NCBI RefSeq assembly: GCF_007679965.1
Contig: NZ_VEHL01000007.1
Coordinates: 305,578-369,577, forward strand
DNA: 64,000 bases
Direction: 5' to 3'
From: Bordetella genomosp. 13
GTDB taxonomy: Bacteria; Pseudomonadota; Gammaproteobacteria; Burkholderiales; Burkholderiaceae_B
This document shows, piece after piece, positions 36,678 through 48,688 of the stretch (position 1 is its first letter; each line of letters begins with the position of its first letter). The translations under genes were made by a program, and so were the position numbers. The notes under the pieces are model-generated. The model did no database searches, was not told the origin of the DNA, and was given only the letters and a program-made list of their open reading frames with translations.

Positions 36678-37016
36678 TCACATGCACAGGTTGGCCGCCT
36701 CGATCATGGACTGGCCGCGCGACGGCAGCCGGGTCGACATCTTGATGTCCGTCTTGCCGCGGTACGTGATCACCGACAGCACGCCTTCCACGCTGATGCT
36801 GCTGCTGCCCGACACCCGGAAGCCGTCCTGGATGGGCGCGGTCTGCACCTCGAAGCCCTGGCCCTTCCAGGCCTCGGCGACGCATTCGCTGTAGTCCTTC
36901 GCGCTGCGCTGGGACGTGCCGAAGAACGAGGGATCGAGGCTGCTGACGGAATCTACGCTGGCGCAGCCGGCGGCGGCCAGGCCCAGCGCCAGCATGGCGG
37001 CGATACGGATTTTCAT
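36678..37016 (-). CDS. Small lipoprotein, DUF-like
   Basis: A 112-residue protein with the N-terminus MKIRIAAMLALGLAAAGCAS: a lipobox (LAAAGC) gives a lipid-modified Cys17, and the following Ala-Ser favours outer-membrane sorting. The mature part (SVEGVLSVITYRGKTDIKMST...) is a small beta-rich domain I do not recognise. It sits directly upstream of the M23 peptidase, so a cell-wall role is possible. Confidence 0.8.
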   Translation of the reverse strand: MKIRIAAMLALGLAAAGCASVDSVSSLDPSFFGTSQRSAKDYSECVAEAWKGQGFEVQTAPIQDGFRVSGSSSISVEGVLSVITYRGKTDIKMSTRLPSRGQSMIEAANLCM

Positions 37017-37095
37017 GGGTATGGGAAGTCTCTGGAAAAAGTGCGGACCACTATAGCGCACGGCGCGGCGCGCCCCGCGCGGATCGCCGCCGCGC

Positions 37096-37728
37096 CTACG
37101 CGGCGGGCGGACGCTGCGCGGACTTGGGGCGGAACGCGCGCACCACCTCGGGCCGGGTCTCGGCATACGGCCCGCCGATGAGGTCGATGCAATAGGGCAC
37201 CGCCGCGAAGATGCCCGGCACCAGCACTTCCCCCTCGGCGCCGCGCAGGCCTTCCAGCGTTTCGCGGATGGCCTTGGGCTGGCCCGGCAGGTTGATGATC
37301 AGCGCGGCATGGTCGGGCGTCTCGCGGATCACCGCCACCTGGCGCGACAGGATCGCCGTGGGGACGAAGCGCAGGCTGATCTGGCGCATCTGCTCGCCGA
37401 AGCCCGGCATCTCGCGCGTGGCCACCGCCAGCGTGGCCTCCGGCGTGACGTCGCGCCGCGCAGGGCCGGTACCGCCCGTGGTCAACACCAGGTCGCACCC
37501 GCACACGTCCACCAATTCGGCCAGCGCCGCGGAGATGCCGGCGGCGTCGTCCGGGATCAGGCGCTCGACGCCCTGCCACGGCGAGGCCAGCGCGCCGTCC
37601 AGCCATTCGCGCAGGGCCGGCAGTCCCTGGTCCTGGTAGACGCCGGTGGAAGCGCGATCGGAGATCGAGACCAGGCCGACGAGCAATTCGTCGGGATGGC
37701 GGCGGAATAGGCGGCAGGCGTCGGTCAT
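37096..37728 (-). CDS. mog: Molybdopterin adenylyltransferase
   Basis: A 210-residue MogA/MoaB-family protein that adenylates molybdopterin before molybdenum insertion. It has GLVSISDRASTGVYQDQG at the start, TTGGTGPARRDVTPEA and the C-terminal NLPGQPKAIRETL, as in Mog. The start MTDACRLFRR follows a purine-rich stretch. The length matches Mog (about 195) better than MoaB (about 170). No other molybdenum-cofactor genes are near. It is divergent from phoX. Confidence 0.92.
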   Translation of the reverse strand: MTDACRLFRRHPDELLVGLVSISDRASTGVYQDQGLPALREWLDGALASPWQGVERLIPDDAAGISAALAELVDVCGCDLVLTTGGTGPARRDVTPEATLAVATREMPGFGEQMRQISLRFVPTAILSRQVAVIRETPDHAALIINLPGQPKAIRETLEGLRGAEGEVLVPGIFAAVPYCIDLIGGPYAETRPEVVRAFRPKSAQRPPAA

Positions 37729-37841
37729 GGCGGCGAGAGAGGGATCGAGGAAGGCACGTCGTGCCTGGTCGGTATGCGCGGCATCGGACCCCTCGGATGC
37801 TACAGCATGATGACAACACGTTCGCGCTATCTGACTGTCCG

Positions 37842-37859
37842 GTGTCATTCAGCTTTCAT
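37842..37859 (+). promoter_or_regulatory. Pho box upstream of phoX
   Basis: GTGTCAT-TCAG-CTTTCAT: two 7-bp repeats spaced by 4 bp, each matching six of seven positions of CTGTCAT, the PhoB-binding half site. The 11-bp repeat period is that of the E. coli Pho box. A third CTCTCAT copy lies at 37866-37872 but off period. It lies 159 nt before the PhoX-type gene, which fits phosphate-starvation control. Confidence 0.65.
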
Positions 37860-38017
37860 CTTTGCCTCTCATCATTTCGTCAGTTTTTGTTTCGCGATCC
37901 GCCCTCGCGCGCCCCGGTTTGTCTTTTCTTCACCTTCTTTGATGTTCACCACCGGTCGCCCGCGCACGCTGGCGACGTCTTTTTTTGATAACTCCACAAC
38001 AGCCATCGGACCAGACA

Positions 38018-40006
38018 ATGACCGACCAGACCCAACTCTCTCGCCGCCGCGCCCTCAAGTTCCTGTCGGGCGCGCCCCTGCTGCCCCTGGGCGCCGCCAT
38101 GGGCTCCTCCGTGCTGCTGGCCGCCTGTGGTGGCAGCGACGACGATGACGACGACACGTCGACGGGTCCGGGCACGGACCCCGGCACCCCTGCGCCCGGC
38201 GCCAAGTTCAAGTCGGCCAAGTTCGTGAAGATGGAAGCCCCGTCGCTGGCCAAGCCCGCCGACATGGCCACCACGCTGGTCAACTCGGCCATGGAAGTGA
38301 CCTACGACGACGGCACCACCGTCACGTACAAGCTGGGCTACCAGACCTTCTTCAACACCGGCGACATGGTGCCGGACGGCAACGGCGGCACGATCCTGGC
38401 CGGCGGCTACTACGACATCAACAACAACCCCATCATCGACCGCTCGGGCACGACGCAGCGCCAGTTCTTCTCCGACTCGCCGGACGGCACGTCGCTGCTG
38501 AAGCTGGACAATCCCACGGTGCCGGGCGTCAGCGGCAACACCGTCTTCGCGGTGGTGCAGTTCGAATACACGACGGCCAACCTGGCCGGCGCCAGCACCT
38601 ACGGCCAGCTGCCCGCGCCGTACGCCGTGCTGACCCTGGACCAGAACCCCGACACCGGCGCCCTGACGCTGGTCAAGTACCACAACGTCGACACCTCGTC
38701 GGTCAACGGCATCTGGATCCCCTGCGGCGCCAGCCTGTCGCCCTGGAACACCCACCTGTCCAGCGAAGAGTACGAACCCGACGCCTCGCTGGCCACCGAC
38801 GCCCAGCTGCAGGCCTTCGGCAACAACCTTTACGCCAACTCGGGCGCCCGCGCCAACCCGTACCTGTACGGCCACATGCCCGAAGTCACCGTCCATCCCG
38901 ACGGTACGGGCTCGGTCGTCAAGCACTACGGCATGGGCCGCATCTCGCACGAACTGGTGCAGGTCATGCCCGACCAGCGCACCGTGCTGATGGGCGACGA
39001 CGCCACCAACGGCGGCCTGTTCATGTACGTGGCCGACAAGGCTGCCGACCTGTCGGCCGGCTCGCTGTACGTGGCCAAGTTCACGCAAGGCACGGGCGCG
39101 GACGCCGCCAAGGGCGCCGGCGCCGGCACGCTGAAGTGGGTCCTGCTGGGCCATGCCACCAGCGAAGAAGTGCGCGGCATGGCGTCCAGCCTGCGTTTCG
39201 CCGACATCATGGACCGTTCGGCCACCGATCCGGGCGACACCACCTACACCCGCATCAACTACTCGGGCAAGGTGGAATGGATCCGCGTCAAACCGGGCAT
39301 GACCAAGGCGGCGGCGTTCCTGGAAACGCACCGCTACGCCTCGCTGGCCGGCGGCAGCATGTGGCTGAGCAAGAACGAAGGCACCACGGTCAACGCCAAG
39401 GACAAGATCCTGTACTCGGCCCTGGCCAACATCAACAGCTCGATGGTCGCCGGCAACGCCGCCAACCCGGCGGGCAGCCCGGCCGTGTCGCTGCTGAACG
39501 CCGGCGGCATCATGGCCAGCAAGATGGGCGGCGGCCAGGTCAATACCGACGGCGGCGCGATCAACAGCGAATGGGTGCCGCACACCTACTCGACGCTGCT
39601 GTACGGCAAGGACATCCCGGCCGACGCGCTGGGCAACACCTGCGATCCCGAACTGCCCGCCAGCCCGGACAACCTGAAGTTCTCGGAAAAGCTGCGCACC
39701 CTGTTCATCGGCGAAGACAGCGGCAACCACGTCAACAACTTCCTGTGGGCGTACAACGTCGACACGAAGGAACTGTCGCGCCTGCTGTCGACGCCCGCCG
39801 GTGCCGAATCGACGGGCCTGCACGCCGTGGACGAGCTCAACGGCTGGACGTACATCATGAGCAATTTCCAGCACCCGGGTGACTGGGGCGGCATCCACAA
39901 CGTGGTCAAGGGCACTCTCGATCCGCTGATCAACGCCAACTACCGTGACGGCTACAGCGCCTCGGTGGGCTACGTCACCGGCCTGACGATGCGCGAGAAG
40001 AAGTAA
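38018..40006 (+). CDS. PhoX-type (DUF839) alkaline phosphatase-like Tat lipoprotein
   Basis: A 662-residue exported protein of the PhoX/DUF839 family. The N-terminus has the twin-arginine motif SRRRALKFL, a hydrophobic stretch and a lipobox-like LLAACGG near residue 35, then a run of six Asp. The body contains GNTVFAVVQFEYTTANLAGA, HPDGTGSVVKHYGMGRISHELVQV, a GDDATNGGLFMYVAD block and GEDSGNHVNNFLWAYN, the conserved repeats of the beta-propeller that in PhoX holds iron and calcium. PhoX enzymes release phosphate from organic esters. Its Pho box supports that role, but several DUF839 proteins are uncharacterised. Two hairpins follow the gene. Confidence 0.85.
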   Translation: MTDQTQLSRRRALKFLSGAPLLPLGAAMGSSVLLAACGGSDDDDDDTSTGPGTDPGTPAPGAKFKSAKFVKMEAPSLAKPADMATTLVNSAMEVTYDDGTTVTYKLGYQTFFNTGDMVPDGNGGTILAGGYYDINNNPIIDRSGTTQRQFFSDSPDGTSLLKLDNPTVPGVSGNTVFAVVQFEYTTANLAGASTYGQLPAPYAVLTLDQNPDTGALTLVKYHNVDTSSVNGIWIPCGASLSPWNTHLSSEEYEPDASLATDAQLQAFGNNLYANSGARANPYLYGHMPEVTVHPDGTGSVVKHYGMGRISHELVQVMPDQRTVLMGDDATNGGLFMYVADKAADLSAGSLYVAKFTQGTGADAAKGAGAGTLKWVLLGHATSEEVRGMASSLRFADIMDRSATDPGDTTYTRINYSGKVEWIRVKPGMTKAAAFLETHRYASLAGGSMWLSKNEGTTVNAKDKILYSALANINSSMVAGNAANPAGSPAVSLLNAGGIMASKMGGGQVNTDGGAINSEWVPHTYSTLLYGKDIPADALGNTCDPELPASPDNLKFSEKLRTLFIGEDSGNHVNNFLWAYNVDTKELSRLLSTPAGAESTGLHAVDELNGWTYIMSNFQHPGDWGGIHNVVKGTLDPLINANYRDGYSASVGYVTGLTMREKK

Positions 40007-40016
40007 ATCAAGACCA

Positions 40017-40104
40017 GGCCGTCCCCGGAGGACGGCCCCGCCTTCGGGCCCTGGCGCGAACCGCCGCGCATCGACCTGCCTCCCCTCCTCCAGGTCGATG
40101 CGCG
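40017..40104. terminator. Hairpins between phoX and cbpA
   Basis: Two stems lie between these convergent genes: GGCCGTCC/GGACGGCC (40017-40037), and a perfect 14-bp CGCGCATCGACCTG/CAGGTCGATGCGCG (40065-40104) with a 12-nt loop. Neither has a T run, so they are terminator-like structures working on both strands rather than standard terminators. Confidence 0.55.
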
Positions 40105-40210
40105 ACGTGTTCGCGCTTTCTCATGCGCGCGGTTTGCGCGTGGGCATCCCGGGCCGGCCTGACCGCCGCACCGCGTGCCCGCCTCAGGGCCGGGCAGACC
40201 GCCTCGAACG

Positions 40211-41146
40211 CTACGCGGCGCCGAACGCCGCGCGGCGCGGATCGAAGGGCAGCTCGCGCGCCATCTGCTCGTACAGCGCGCGGGCGCGCTCGCTGTCCGC
40301 GGGCGGCAATGCCACGTCCAGCACCAGGTAGAGATCGCCCGCCGGCTGCCCCGGCAGGCCGCGGCCCTTCAGGCGCAGCTTGCGGCCGCCGCTCGATCCC
40401 GGCGGCACCGACACCTCGACCGTGCCGCCCGGCGTGGGCGCCTGCACCGTCGCGCCCAGCGCGGCCTCCCAGGGAGCCACGGGCAAGGTCATGTACAGGT
40501 CGCGGCCTTCGGCTCGGTACAGGCGATGCGGCCGGAAGCGGACCTCCAGCAGCAGGTCGCCATTGCCCGCGCCGCCCATGCCGGGCAGGCCCTGCCCGGC
40601 CAGGCGGATCTGCTGGCCTTCGCGCACGCCCGCCGGTATGCGCACGCTGAGCGTACGCGTGCGGATGTTCGGACGGCCCTGCGCGTCGGTTTCCATGGCG
40701 CGCAGGCTGACCTCGCGCGTGGCGCCATGCAGGGCGTCTTCCAGGTCGACCTCGATGACGGCATGGTGATCCTCGCCGCGCGCACGGAACGCAGCGCCGC
40801 CCCCGGCCTGCCCGGCGCCGAACAGCGACGAGAAGAAATCGCTGAACCCGTTCGCGCCCGGTTCGGCGCCATGAAACGCGAAGCCGCGGTCCCAGCCGGG
40901 CGGCGGCTGGCCGCCGCTGCCGCCGGCGGCCACGCCGTCCAGCAACTGGTCGTAGGCAGCGCGCTTTTCGGCGTCGCCCAGCACTTCGTTGGCTTCGTTG
41001 ACGTCGCGCATGCGCGCGTCGGCGTCGGGCTCCTTGCTGACGTCGGGGTGATACTTGCGGGCAAGCTTGCGGTAGGCACGCCGGATGTCTTCGCTGGAAG
41101 CCGCGCGCGCCACGCCGAGGATGCCGTAGTAGTCCTTGAACTCCAT
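40211..41146 (-). CDS. cbpA: DnaJ-family curved DNA-binding protein CbpA
   Basis: A 311-residue cochaperone. The J domain (residues 1-70) has the HPD motif in YHPDVSKEPDADARM; a Gly/Phe-rich linker (GFSDFFSSLFGAGQAGGG) and two C-terminal substrate-binding domains follow (EVSLRAMETDAQG, then PPGSSGGRKLRLKGRGLPG). The zinc finger of DnaJ is absent, as in CbpA. It stimulates DnaK and may bind curved DNA. No cbpM gene is visible beside it. Confidence 0.92.
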   Translation of the reverse strand: MEFKDYYGILGVARAASSEDIRRAYRKLARKYHPDVSKEPDADARMRDVNEANEVLGDAEKRAAYDQLLDGVAAGGSGGQPPPGWDRGFAFHGAEPGANGFSDFFSSLFGAGQAGGGAAFRARGEDHHAVIEVDLEDALHGATREVSLRAMETDAQGRPNIRTRTLSVRIPAGVREGQQIRLAGQGLPGMGGAGNGDLLLEVRFRPHRLYRAEGRDLYMTLPVAPWEAALGATVQAPTPGGTVEVSVPPGSSGGRKLRLKGRGLPGQPAGDLYLVLDVALPPADSERARALYEQMARELPFDPRRAAFGAA

Positions 41147-41397
41147 GAACGGCTCTCTACAGAAAGTGTGAGGGACGCCCGCCGGCAACGGGCGCGGCGG
41201 CATCCCGGGGATGCTGTCCAGATGGGGACGGGCGTGCGCTTTTCAACCGCGCCGGCCAAGCGGCGGCCGGACCGCTCTTCTATACTGCTGGCGCAACGCC
41301 TTTCCCGGCCGTACCGGGAACGGGTACCGCCGGACCGCCCCGAAGGCGGGCGCCCAAGCGAAGCAGGGCTCCCATCCATCGCAGACCGCACGCCACC

Positions 41398-41883
41398 ATG
41401 CCGGACATCATCGACGTCGATTTCGCCAACCCCAGCCATGCGCGCGACCTGATCGCGCTGCTGGACGAGTACGCCCGTGGCGACATGGGCAGCGGCGAGG
41501 CCCTGCCCGACCACGCGCGCCGCGACCTGCCCGCGGCGCTGGCCGCGCGGCCCTGGGCGCACGCGCTGCTGGCCTACGTCGACGGCCAGCCGGCCGGGCT
41601 GGCCATCTACATCGAAGGCTTCTCCACCTTCGCCTGTCGTCCGCTGGTGAACCTGCACGACTTCATGGTGTCGGCGCGCTTTCGCCGGCAGGGGGTCGCC
41701 CAAAAGTTGCTGGATGCGCTCGACGCTGCCGCGCGCCGGCTGGGCTGCTGCAAGGTCACGCTGGAAGTGCTCGAGGGCAATGCCGCCGCCCAGGCGCTGT
41801 ACCGCAAGCAGGGCTACGAGGCCTACCAGCTGCAGGAGGCCAACGGCCGCGCCGTCTTCTGGCAGAAGAAGCTGGACCACTGA
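41398..41883 (+). CDS. GNAT family N-acetyltransferase
   Basis: A 161-residue acyltransferase of the GNAT superfamily. The acetyl-CoA loop is VSARFRRQGVAQKLLDAL (the R/Q-x-x-G-x-G/A motif A), followed by KVTLEVLEGNAAAQALYRKQGYE, the typical motif B. No signal peptide. The acceptor is unknown. A promoter must lie in the 251-bp gap shared with the divergent cbpA. Confidence 0.9.
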   Translation: MPDIIDVDFANPSHARDLIALLDEYARGDMGSGEALPDHARRDLPAALAARPWAHALLAYVDGQPAGLAIYIEGFSTFACRPLVNLHDFMVSARFRRQGVAQKLLDALDAAARRLGCCKVTLEVLEGNAAAQALYRKQGYEAYQLQEANGRAVFWQKKLDH

Positions 41884-41962
41884 GCCGCCACGCCATGCCC
41901 GAGTGCCGCGACATCCGCTCGCGGCCCGATCGACCCGCAGCCCACCCCCCAGGAGTCCCCCC

Positions 41963-42292
41963 ATGCAGATGCAGGACATTCCGTTCGGCACCACCGACTG
42001 GTCCGACGTCCCCGTCACGGAACACCCCGGCGAGACCGGCAAGGCCTACTGGCGCACCCGTCAGTTCGGCCCGATCCGCGTGCGCAGGGTCGACTACACG
42101 CCGGGTTATCTGGCCGACCACTGGTGCACCAAGGGCCACATCCTGTTCTGCCTCGAAGGCGAACTGCACACCGAGCTGGAGGACGGCCGCGTCTTCGTGC
42201 TGCGGCCGGGCATGAGCTACCAGGTGGCCGACGGCGCCGAACCGCATCGATCCAGCACCAGCGTCGGCGCCCGCCTGTTCATCGTCGACTAG
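41963..42292 (+). CDS. Small cupin-fold protein, DHCW-motif type
   Basis: A 109-residue single-domain cupin. GPIRVRRVDYTPGYLADHWCTKGHILFCLEGELHTELEDGR contains the metal-binding His residues and Glu of cupin motif 1, and motif 2 is around RPGMSYQVADG. It resembles the 'DHCW motif' cupins, although here the order is DHWC. An AGGAG lies 8 nt before the ATG. The function is unknown. It lies 79 nt after the GNAT gene on the same strand and may be co-transcribed. Confidence 0.8.
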   Translation: MQMQDIPFGTTDWSDVPVTEHPGETGKAYWRTRQFGPIRVRRVDYTPGYLADHWCTKGHILFCLEGELHTELEDGRVFVLRPGMSYQVADGAEPHRSSTSVGARLFIVD

Positions 42293-42440
42293 AACCTTCC
42301 GGTCCGCCACGGCCCCGCCCGCCACGTCTCGTTCCCACGACATCGCGCCGGGCCGCCGGCCGCGCCTGCCGGCAATTGCTGGTACCCTTGCCGGGCATGG
42401 CGGCCCTTTCCGCCAGCCCCAGCACTGCCGGAGACTCTTC

Positions 42441-43082
42441 GTGGTTGCCCCCCTCACCCTCTACGTCGACGCCGCTTTTCTCAGCCCCTACGCCATGTCG
42501 GCGTTCGTGGCGCTGACCGAAAAAGGCCTGCCCATGCAGTTGCGCCCGGTCGACCTGGATTGCGGTGAACAGCGCATGCGGCCGTATCTGGCGCGCTCGC
42601 TGACCGGCCGCGTGCCCGCCCTGACGCACGAGGACTTCCACCTGGCCGAATCCTGTGCCATCGCGCAGTATCTTGAAGAGGCCTTCCCGGCTCCCCAGTA
42701 CCCCGCCCTGTATCCGTCCGACCTGCGCGGCCGCGCCCAGGCTCGCCAGATGCAGGCCTGGCTGCGGTCCGACCTGCAGGCGCTGCGCGCCGACCGCCCG
42801 ACCGAAGTGGTGTTCGAAACGCCGGCTACCGCCCCGCTGAGCGATGCCGGGCAGGCGGCGGCGGCCAAGCTGGTGCGGGTGGCGCAGGCGCTGCTGGCGC
42901 ACGGCGGCCCGAACCTGTTCGGCGAATGGAGCATCGCCGACGTCGACCTGGCGCTGATGCTGCAGCGCCTGGCCCGCAACGGCGACGAACTGCCCGCCGA
43001 GTTGCGCGGCTATGCCACGGCCCAATGGCAGCGCCCATCGGTGCAGTTGTGGGTGCGGCACCACGCCGCCGCCCGCGGCTGA
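42441..43082 (+). CDS. Glutathione S-transferase, YfcF-like
   Basis: A 213-residue cytoplasmic enzyme with an N-terminal thioredoxin-like domain (LTLYVDAAFLSPYAMSAFVALTEKGLP, then TGRVPALTHEDFHLAESCAIAQYLEE with the conserved cis-Pro and Glu-Ser glutathione contacts) and an all-helical C-terminal domain (GEWSIADVDLALMLQRL). The catalytic residue is likely the Ser in LSPYAM. The start codon is GTG. Substrate unknown. Confidence 0.88.
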   Translation: MVAPLTLYVDAAFLSPYAMSAFVALTEKGLPMQLRPVDLDCGEQRMRPYLARSLTGRVPALTHEDFHLAESCAIAQYLEEAFPAPQYPALYPSDLRGRAQARQMQAWLRSDLQALRADRPTEVVFETPATAPLSDAGQAAAAKLVRVAQALLAHGGPNLFGEWSIADVDLALMLQRLARNGDELPAELRGYATAQWQRPSVQLWVRHHAAARG

Positions 43083-43133
43083 GCCTGCGCCGCGGCGGCC
43101 CGGCCGTCGTGCTTCAGGACGTTTGCCGGCGTC

Positions 43134-43139
43134 TATAAT
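43134..43139 (+). promoter_or_regulatory. Likely -10 box of the MASE2-GGDEF gene
   Basis: A consensus TATAAT in a 171-bp gap otherwise rich in GC. A TTCAGG 15 bp upstream is only a poor -35, so an activator may be needed. It would give an mRNA with a leader of about 100 nt before the GTG start at 43254. Confidence 0.4.
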
Positions 43140-43253
43140 CCGTCAAACAATCGTAAGACAACAACGGAATTACCACGGCGTTCCTCTTCTGATGCGCTCC
43201 GATGTCCGTAACGAGGCGTTCTCCGTCCACTCGCGCATGTCGCAGAGGGTCGT

Positions 43254-44789
43254 GTGCCGGTCTTGAAAAGCAGGGCCTGGGCAAGCTTCGTGCGCGGCAG
43301 CTACCCGTCCCGGGCGCTGGCGCTGGGTCTCAGCTTCCTGGCCGTGGCGCCCATGCTGCGCCAGATGGACGCGCCCTGGTGGCAATGGGTCCTGTACGCC
43401 CTGCACGCGTTCCTGTGGCCCTATGCCGCCTGGCGGCTGTCGGCGCGCTCCGCCGCCCCCGCCGAGGCCGGTCGCCGCAACCTGCTGATCGACCATTTCG
43501 CCGCGGGCTGGTGGGCCGCCGGCATCGCCTTCAATGCCCTGCTGAGCGTGCTGATGCTGGCCCTGCTGCTGATGGACAGCATGATCGCGGGCGGCTGGCG
43601 CCAGTTCCTGCGGGGCCTCGCCCTGCACGCCGCGGGCGCCGTGTTCGGCCTGCTGCTGTTCGGCATGGATTGGCAACCCGAGTCCTCGGCCGACGAGATC
43701 TGGGCCTGCCTGCCGCTGCTGCTGGTGTATCCGGCCATGGCGGGGCGCATCGCCTACCTGGCCCTGCGCGAGCTGCGCGAACAGCGCGAGGACCTGTCGC
43801 AGCTCAGCCTGCATGACGCCCTGTCCGGCCTGCACAACCGCCGCCACATGGACGCCGTCATCCAGGCGGAATTCCAGCGCTATCGCCGCCATGCCGAGCC
43901 GGCCGCGCTGGTGCTGATCGACTTCGACCACTTCAAGCGCATCAACGACGACCTGGGGCATCCCGTGGGCGACAAGGCGATCCGCCAGTTCGCCAAGCGC
44001 CTGCAGACCAGCCTGCGCAGCTCCGACACGCCGGGACGCTACGGCGGCGAGGAATTCGTGGTGCTGATGCCGCACACGTCGGCGCGCAATGCGGGCCTGT
44101 TCATGCGCCGCCTGCAGCAGAACATCCGCGACGAGCCTCTGCTGGAAGAACGCCCGGTCACCGTCAGCATCGGCATCGCGGCGCTGTCGCCCGAGCTGGA
44201 CAGCCACGGCGCCTGGCTCAAGCTGGCCGACGCCATGCTCTATCGCGCCAAGGACCAGGGCCGCAACTGCGTGGTGATCGCCGGCGACGACGCGCCCGAT
44301 CCGCCCTCGGCCGAGCCGCCGCGCGGCGCGCAGGCGCTGCTGCCGCTGGAGCGGCGGCTGATGGTCGGCCTGGAGCTGGGCAACATCGCCGCCGCCATCT
44401 TCGATCCCTCCGACCGCATGGCCTGGGCCAACGAGGCCTTCCGCCGGCTGTACTGCGTGCCACCGAAGGCGCGCACGTTCGCCGACATCATCCACAACTG
44501 CTACCGGCTGCGCTGCGGCCCGCGCATCGACACGCAGAGCCTGCGCACCTGGCTGTCCATCGCCGACGCGCAGCGCCGCCGCCAGCCGCACCGCAGCTTC
44601 CTGCAGCCCATGCACGACGGCAACGTGTACCGCGTGGAAGAGACCCTGATGGCCAATGGCTGGCTGCTCAACCTGTGGCTGCCGCACCACCGCGAGGACG
44701 ACGCCTCAGAACAGCTGCATGCGGTTGCTGACGGTGTCGACCCACTGGCCGCGGATCGCCAGCAGCTCGGGCAGGCATTCGACGAATAG
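43254..44789 (+). CDS. Diguanylate cyclase with MASE2-like sensor
   Basis: A 511-residue inner-membrane diguanylate cyclase. The first 175 residues hold four or five hydrophobic helices of the MASE2 type. The GGDEF domain follows (SLHDALSGLHNRRHM, IDFDHFKRINDDLGHPVGD) with an intact GGEEF at 264-268 and an inhibitory I-site RSSD at 255-258, so product feedback is expected. A PAS-like domain (about residues 350-485, AAAIFDPSDRMAWANEAFRRLY) follows, an uncommon order. The start is GTG. The last 28 codons overlap, on the opposite strand, the end of the HD-GYP gene that would break down its product. Confidence 0.88.
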   Translation: MPVLKSRAWASFVRGSYPSRALALGLSFLAVAPMLRQMDAPWWQWVLYALHAFLWPYAAWRLSARSAAPAEAGRRNLLIDHFAAGWWAAGIAFNALLSVLMLALLLMDSMIAGGWRQFLRGLALHAAGAVFGLLLFGMDWQPESSADEIWACLPLLLVYPAMAGRIAYLALRELREQREDLSQLSLHDALSGLHNRRHMDAVIQAEFQRYRRHAEPAALVLIDFDHFKRINDDLGHPVGDKAIRQFAKRLQTSLRSSDTPGRYGGEEFVVLMPHTSARNAGLFMRRLQQNIRDEPLLEERPVTVSIGIAALSPELDSHGAWLKLADAMLYRAKDQGRNCVVIAGDDAPDPPSAEPPRGAQALLPLERRLMVGLELGNIAAAIFDPSDRMAWANEAFRRLYCVPPKARTFADIIHNCYRLRCGPRIDTQSLRTWLSIADAQRRRQPHRSFLQPMHDGNVYRVEETLMANGWLLNLWLPHHREDDASEQLHAVADGVDPLAADRQQLGQAFDE

Positions 44790-45724
44790 CGGCACCAGCT
44801 CGGGGTCGAAGTGGGTCCCGCTGGCCTTGACGATGTAGTCCACGGCCTCGTCCACCGGCCAGGCCGACTTGTACGGCCGCTCGCTGGTCAGCGCGTCGAA
44901 CACGTCCACCAGCGCCACGATGCGCGCCACGTGCGGAATCTGCTCGCCGCGCAGCCCGCGCGGATAACCGGTGCCGTCCCACTTCTCGTGGTGCCCCTCG
45001 GCGATGATGCGCGCCATGCGCAGCAGGCCCGAGCGGTGCTCGCCGATGATCTTGCCGCCGATGATGGGATGGCGCCGCATCACCGACCACTCCTCTTCGG
45101 TGAGCTTGCCGGGCTTCTTCAGGATGGCGTCGGGGATGCCGATCTTGCCGATGTCGTGCATCGGCGAGGCGTGCAGCACCTCTTCGGCCGCGGTCTGCGA
45201 ATAGCCCGCCGCCAGCGCCAGCACCTTGGCGTAGTGGCTCATGCGGATGACGTGCAGGCCGGTCTCGTTGTCCTTGTACTCGGCCGCCGCGCCCAGGCGC
45301 TGGATGATCTGCAGCCGCGTGTCGCGCAGGGCCTGCACCTGCACCAGCGACAGGTGGTTGCGCACGCGCGCGCGCACGATGGCCGGACTGAAGGGCTTGG
45401 TGATGTAGTCCACCGCGCCGATGTCGAAGCCGTACTGCTCGTCCATCGAGCTGGCCAGCGCGGTGACGAAGATGATCGGAATGGTTTTCGTGGCCTCGTC
45501 CTGCTTCAGCGCGGCGCAGACTTCGTAGCCCGAGATGTCGGGCATCATCACGTCCAGCAGGATCAGGTCGGGCTGCTCCATGCGGGCCAGCTCGATGCCC
45601 TTGCGGCCGTCGCGCGCGAAGAACAGGCGGTAGTCCTCCTGCAGCGTATGCCGCAGCACCTGCAGGTTGGTGGGTTCGTCGTCCACGAGCAGCAGGGTGG
45701 GACGGGCGTCGATGGGTTTTTTCA

Positions 45725-45725
<1 letters not shown>
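44706..45725 (-). CDS. Response regulator with HD-GYP phosphodiesterase domain
   Basis: A 339-residue cytoplasmic protein. The receiver domain (residues about 10-125) has DDEP, the phosphorylatable Asp in LILLDVMMPD, and the Thr and Lys in VTALA and TKPFSP. The HD-GYP domain has MHDIGKIGIPD (HD) and GHHEKWDGTGYPRGL (GYP), so it should hydrolyse c-di-GMP. The ATG start overlaps the stop of the upstream hybrid kinase (TGATG); a GTG codon directly before it also could start. The kinase is its probable phosphodonor. Its last 84 bp overlap the GGDEF gene convergently. Confidence 0.92.
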
Positions 45726-48688
<2,963 letters not shown>

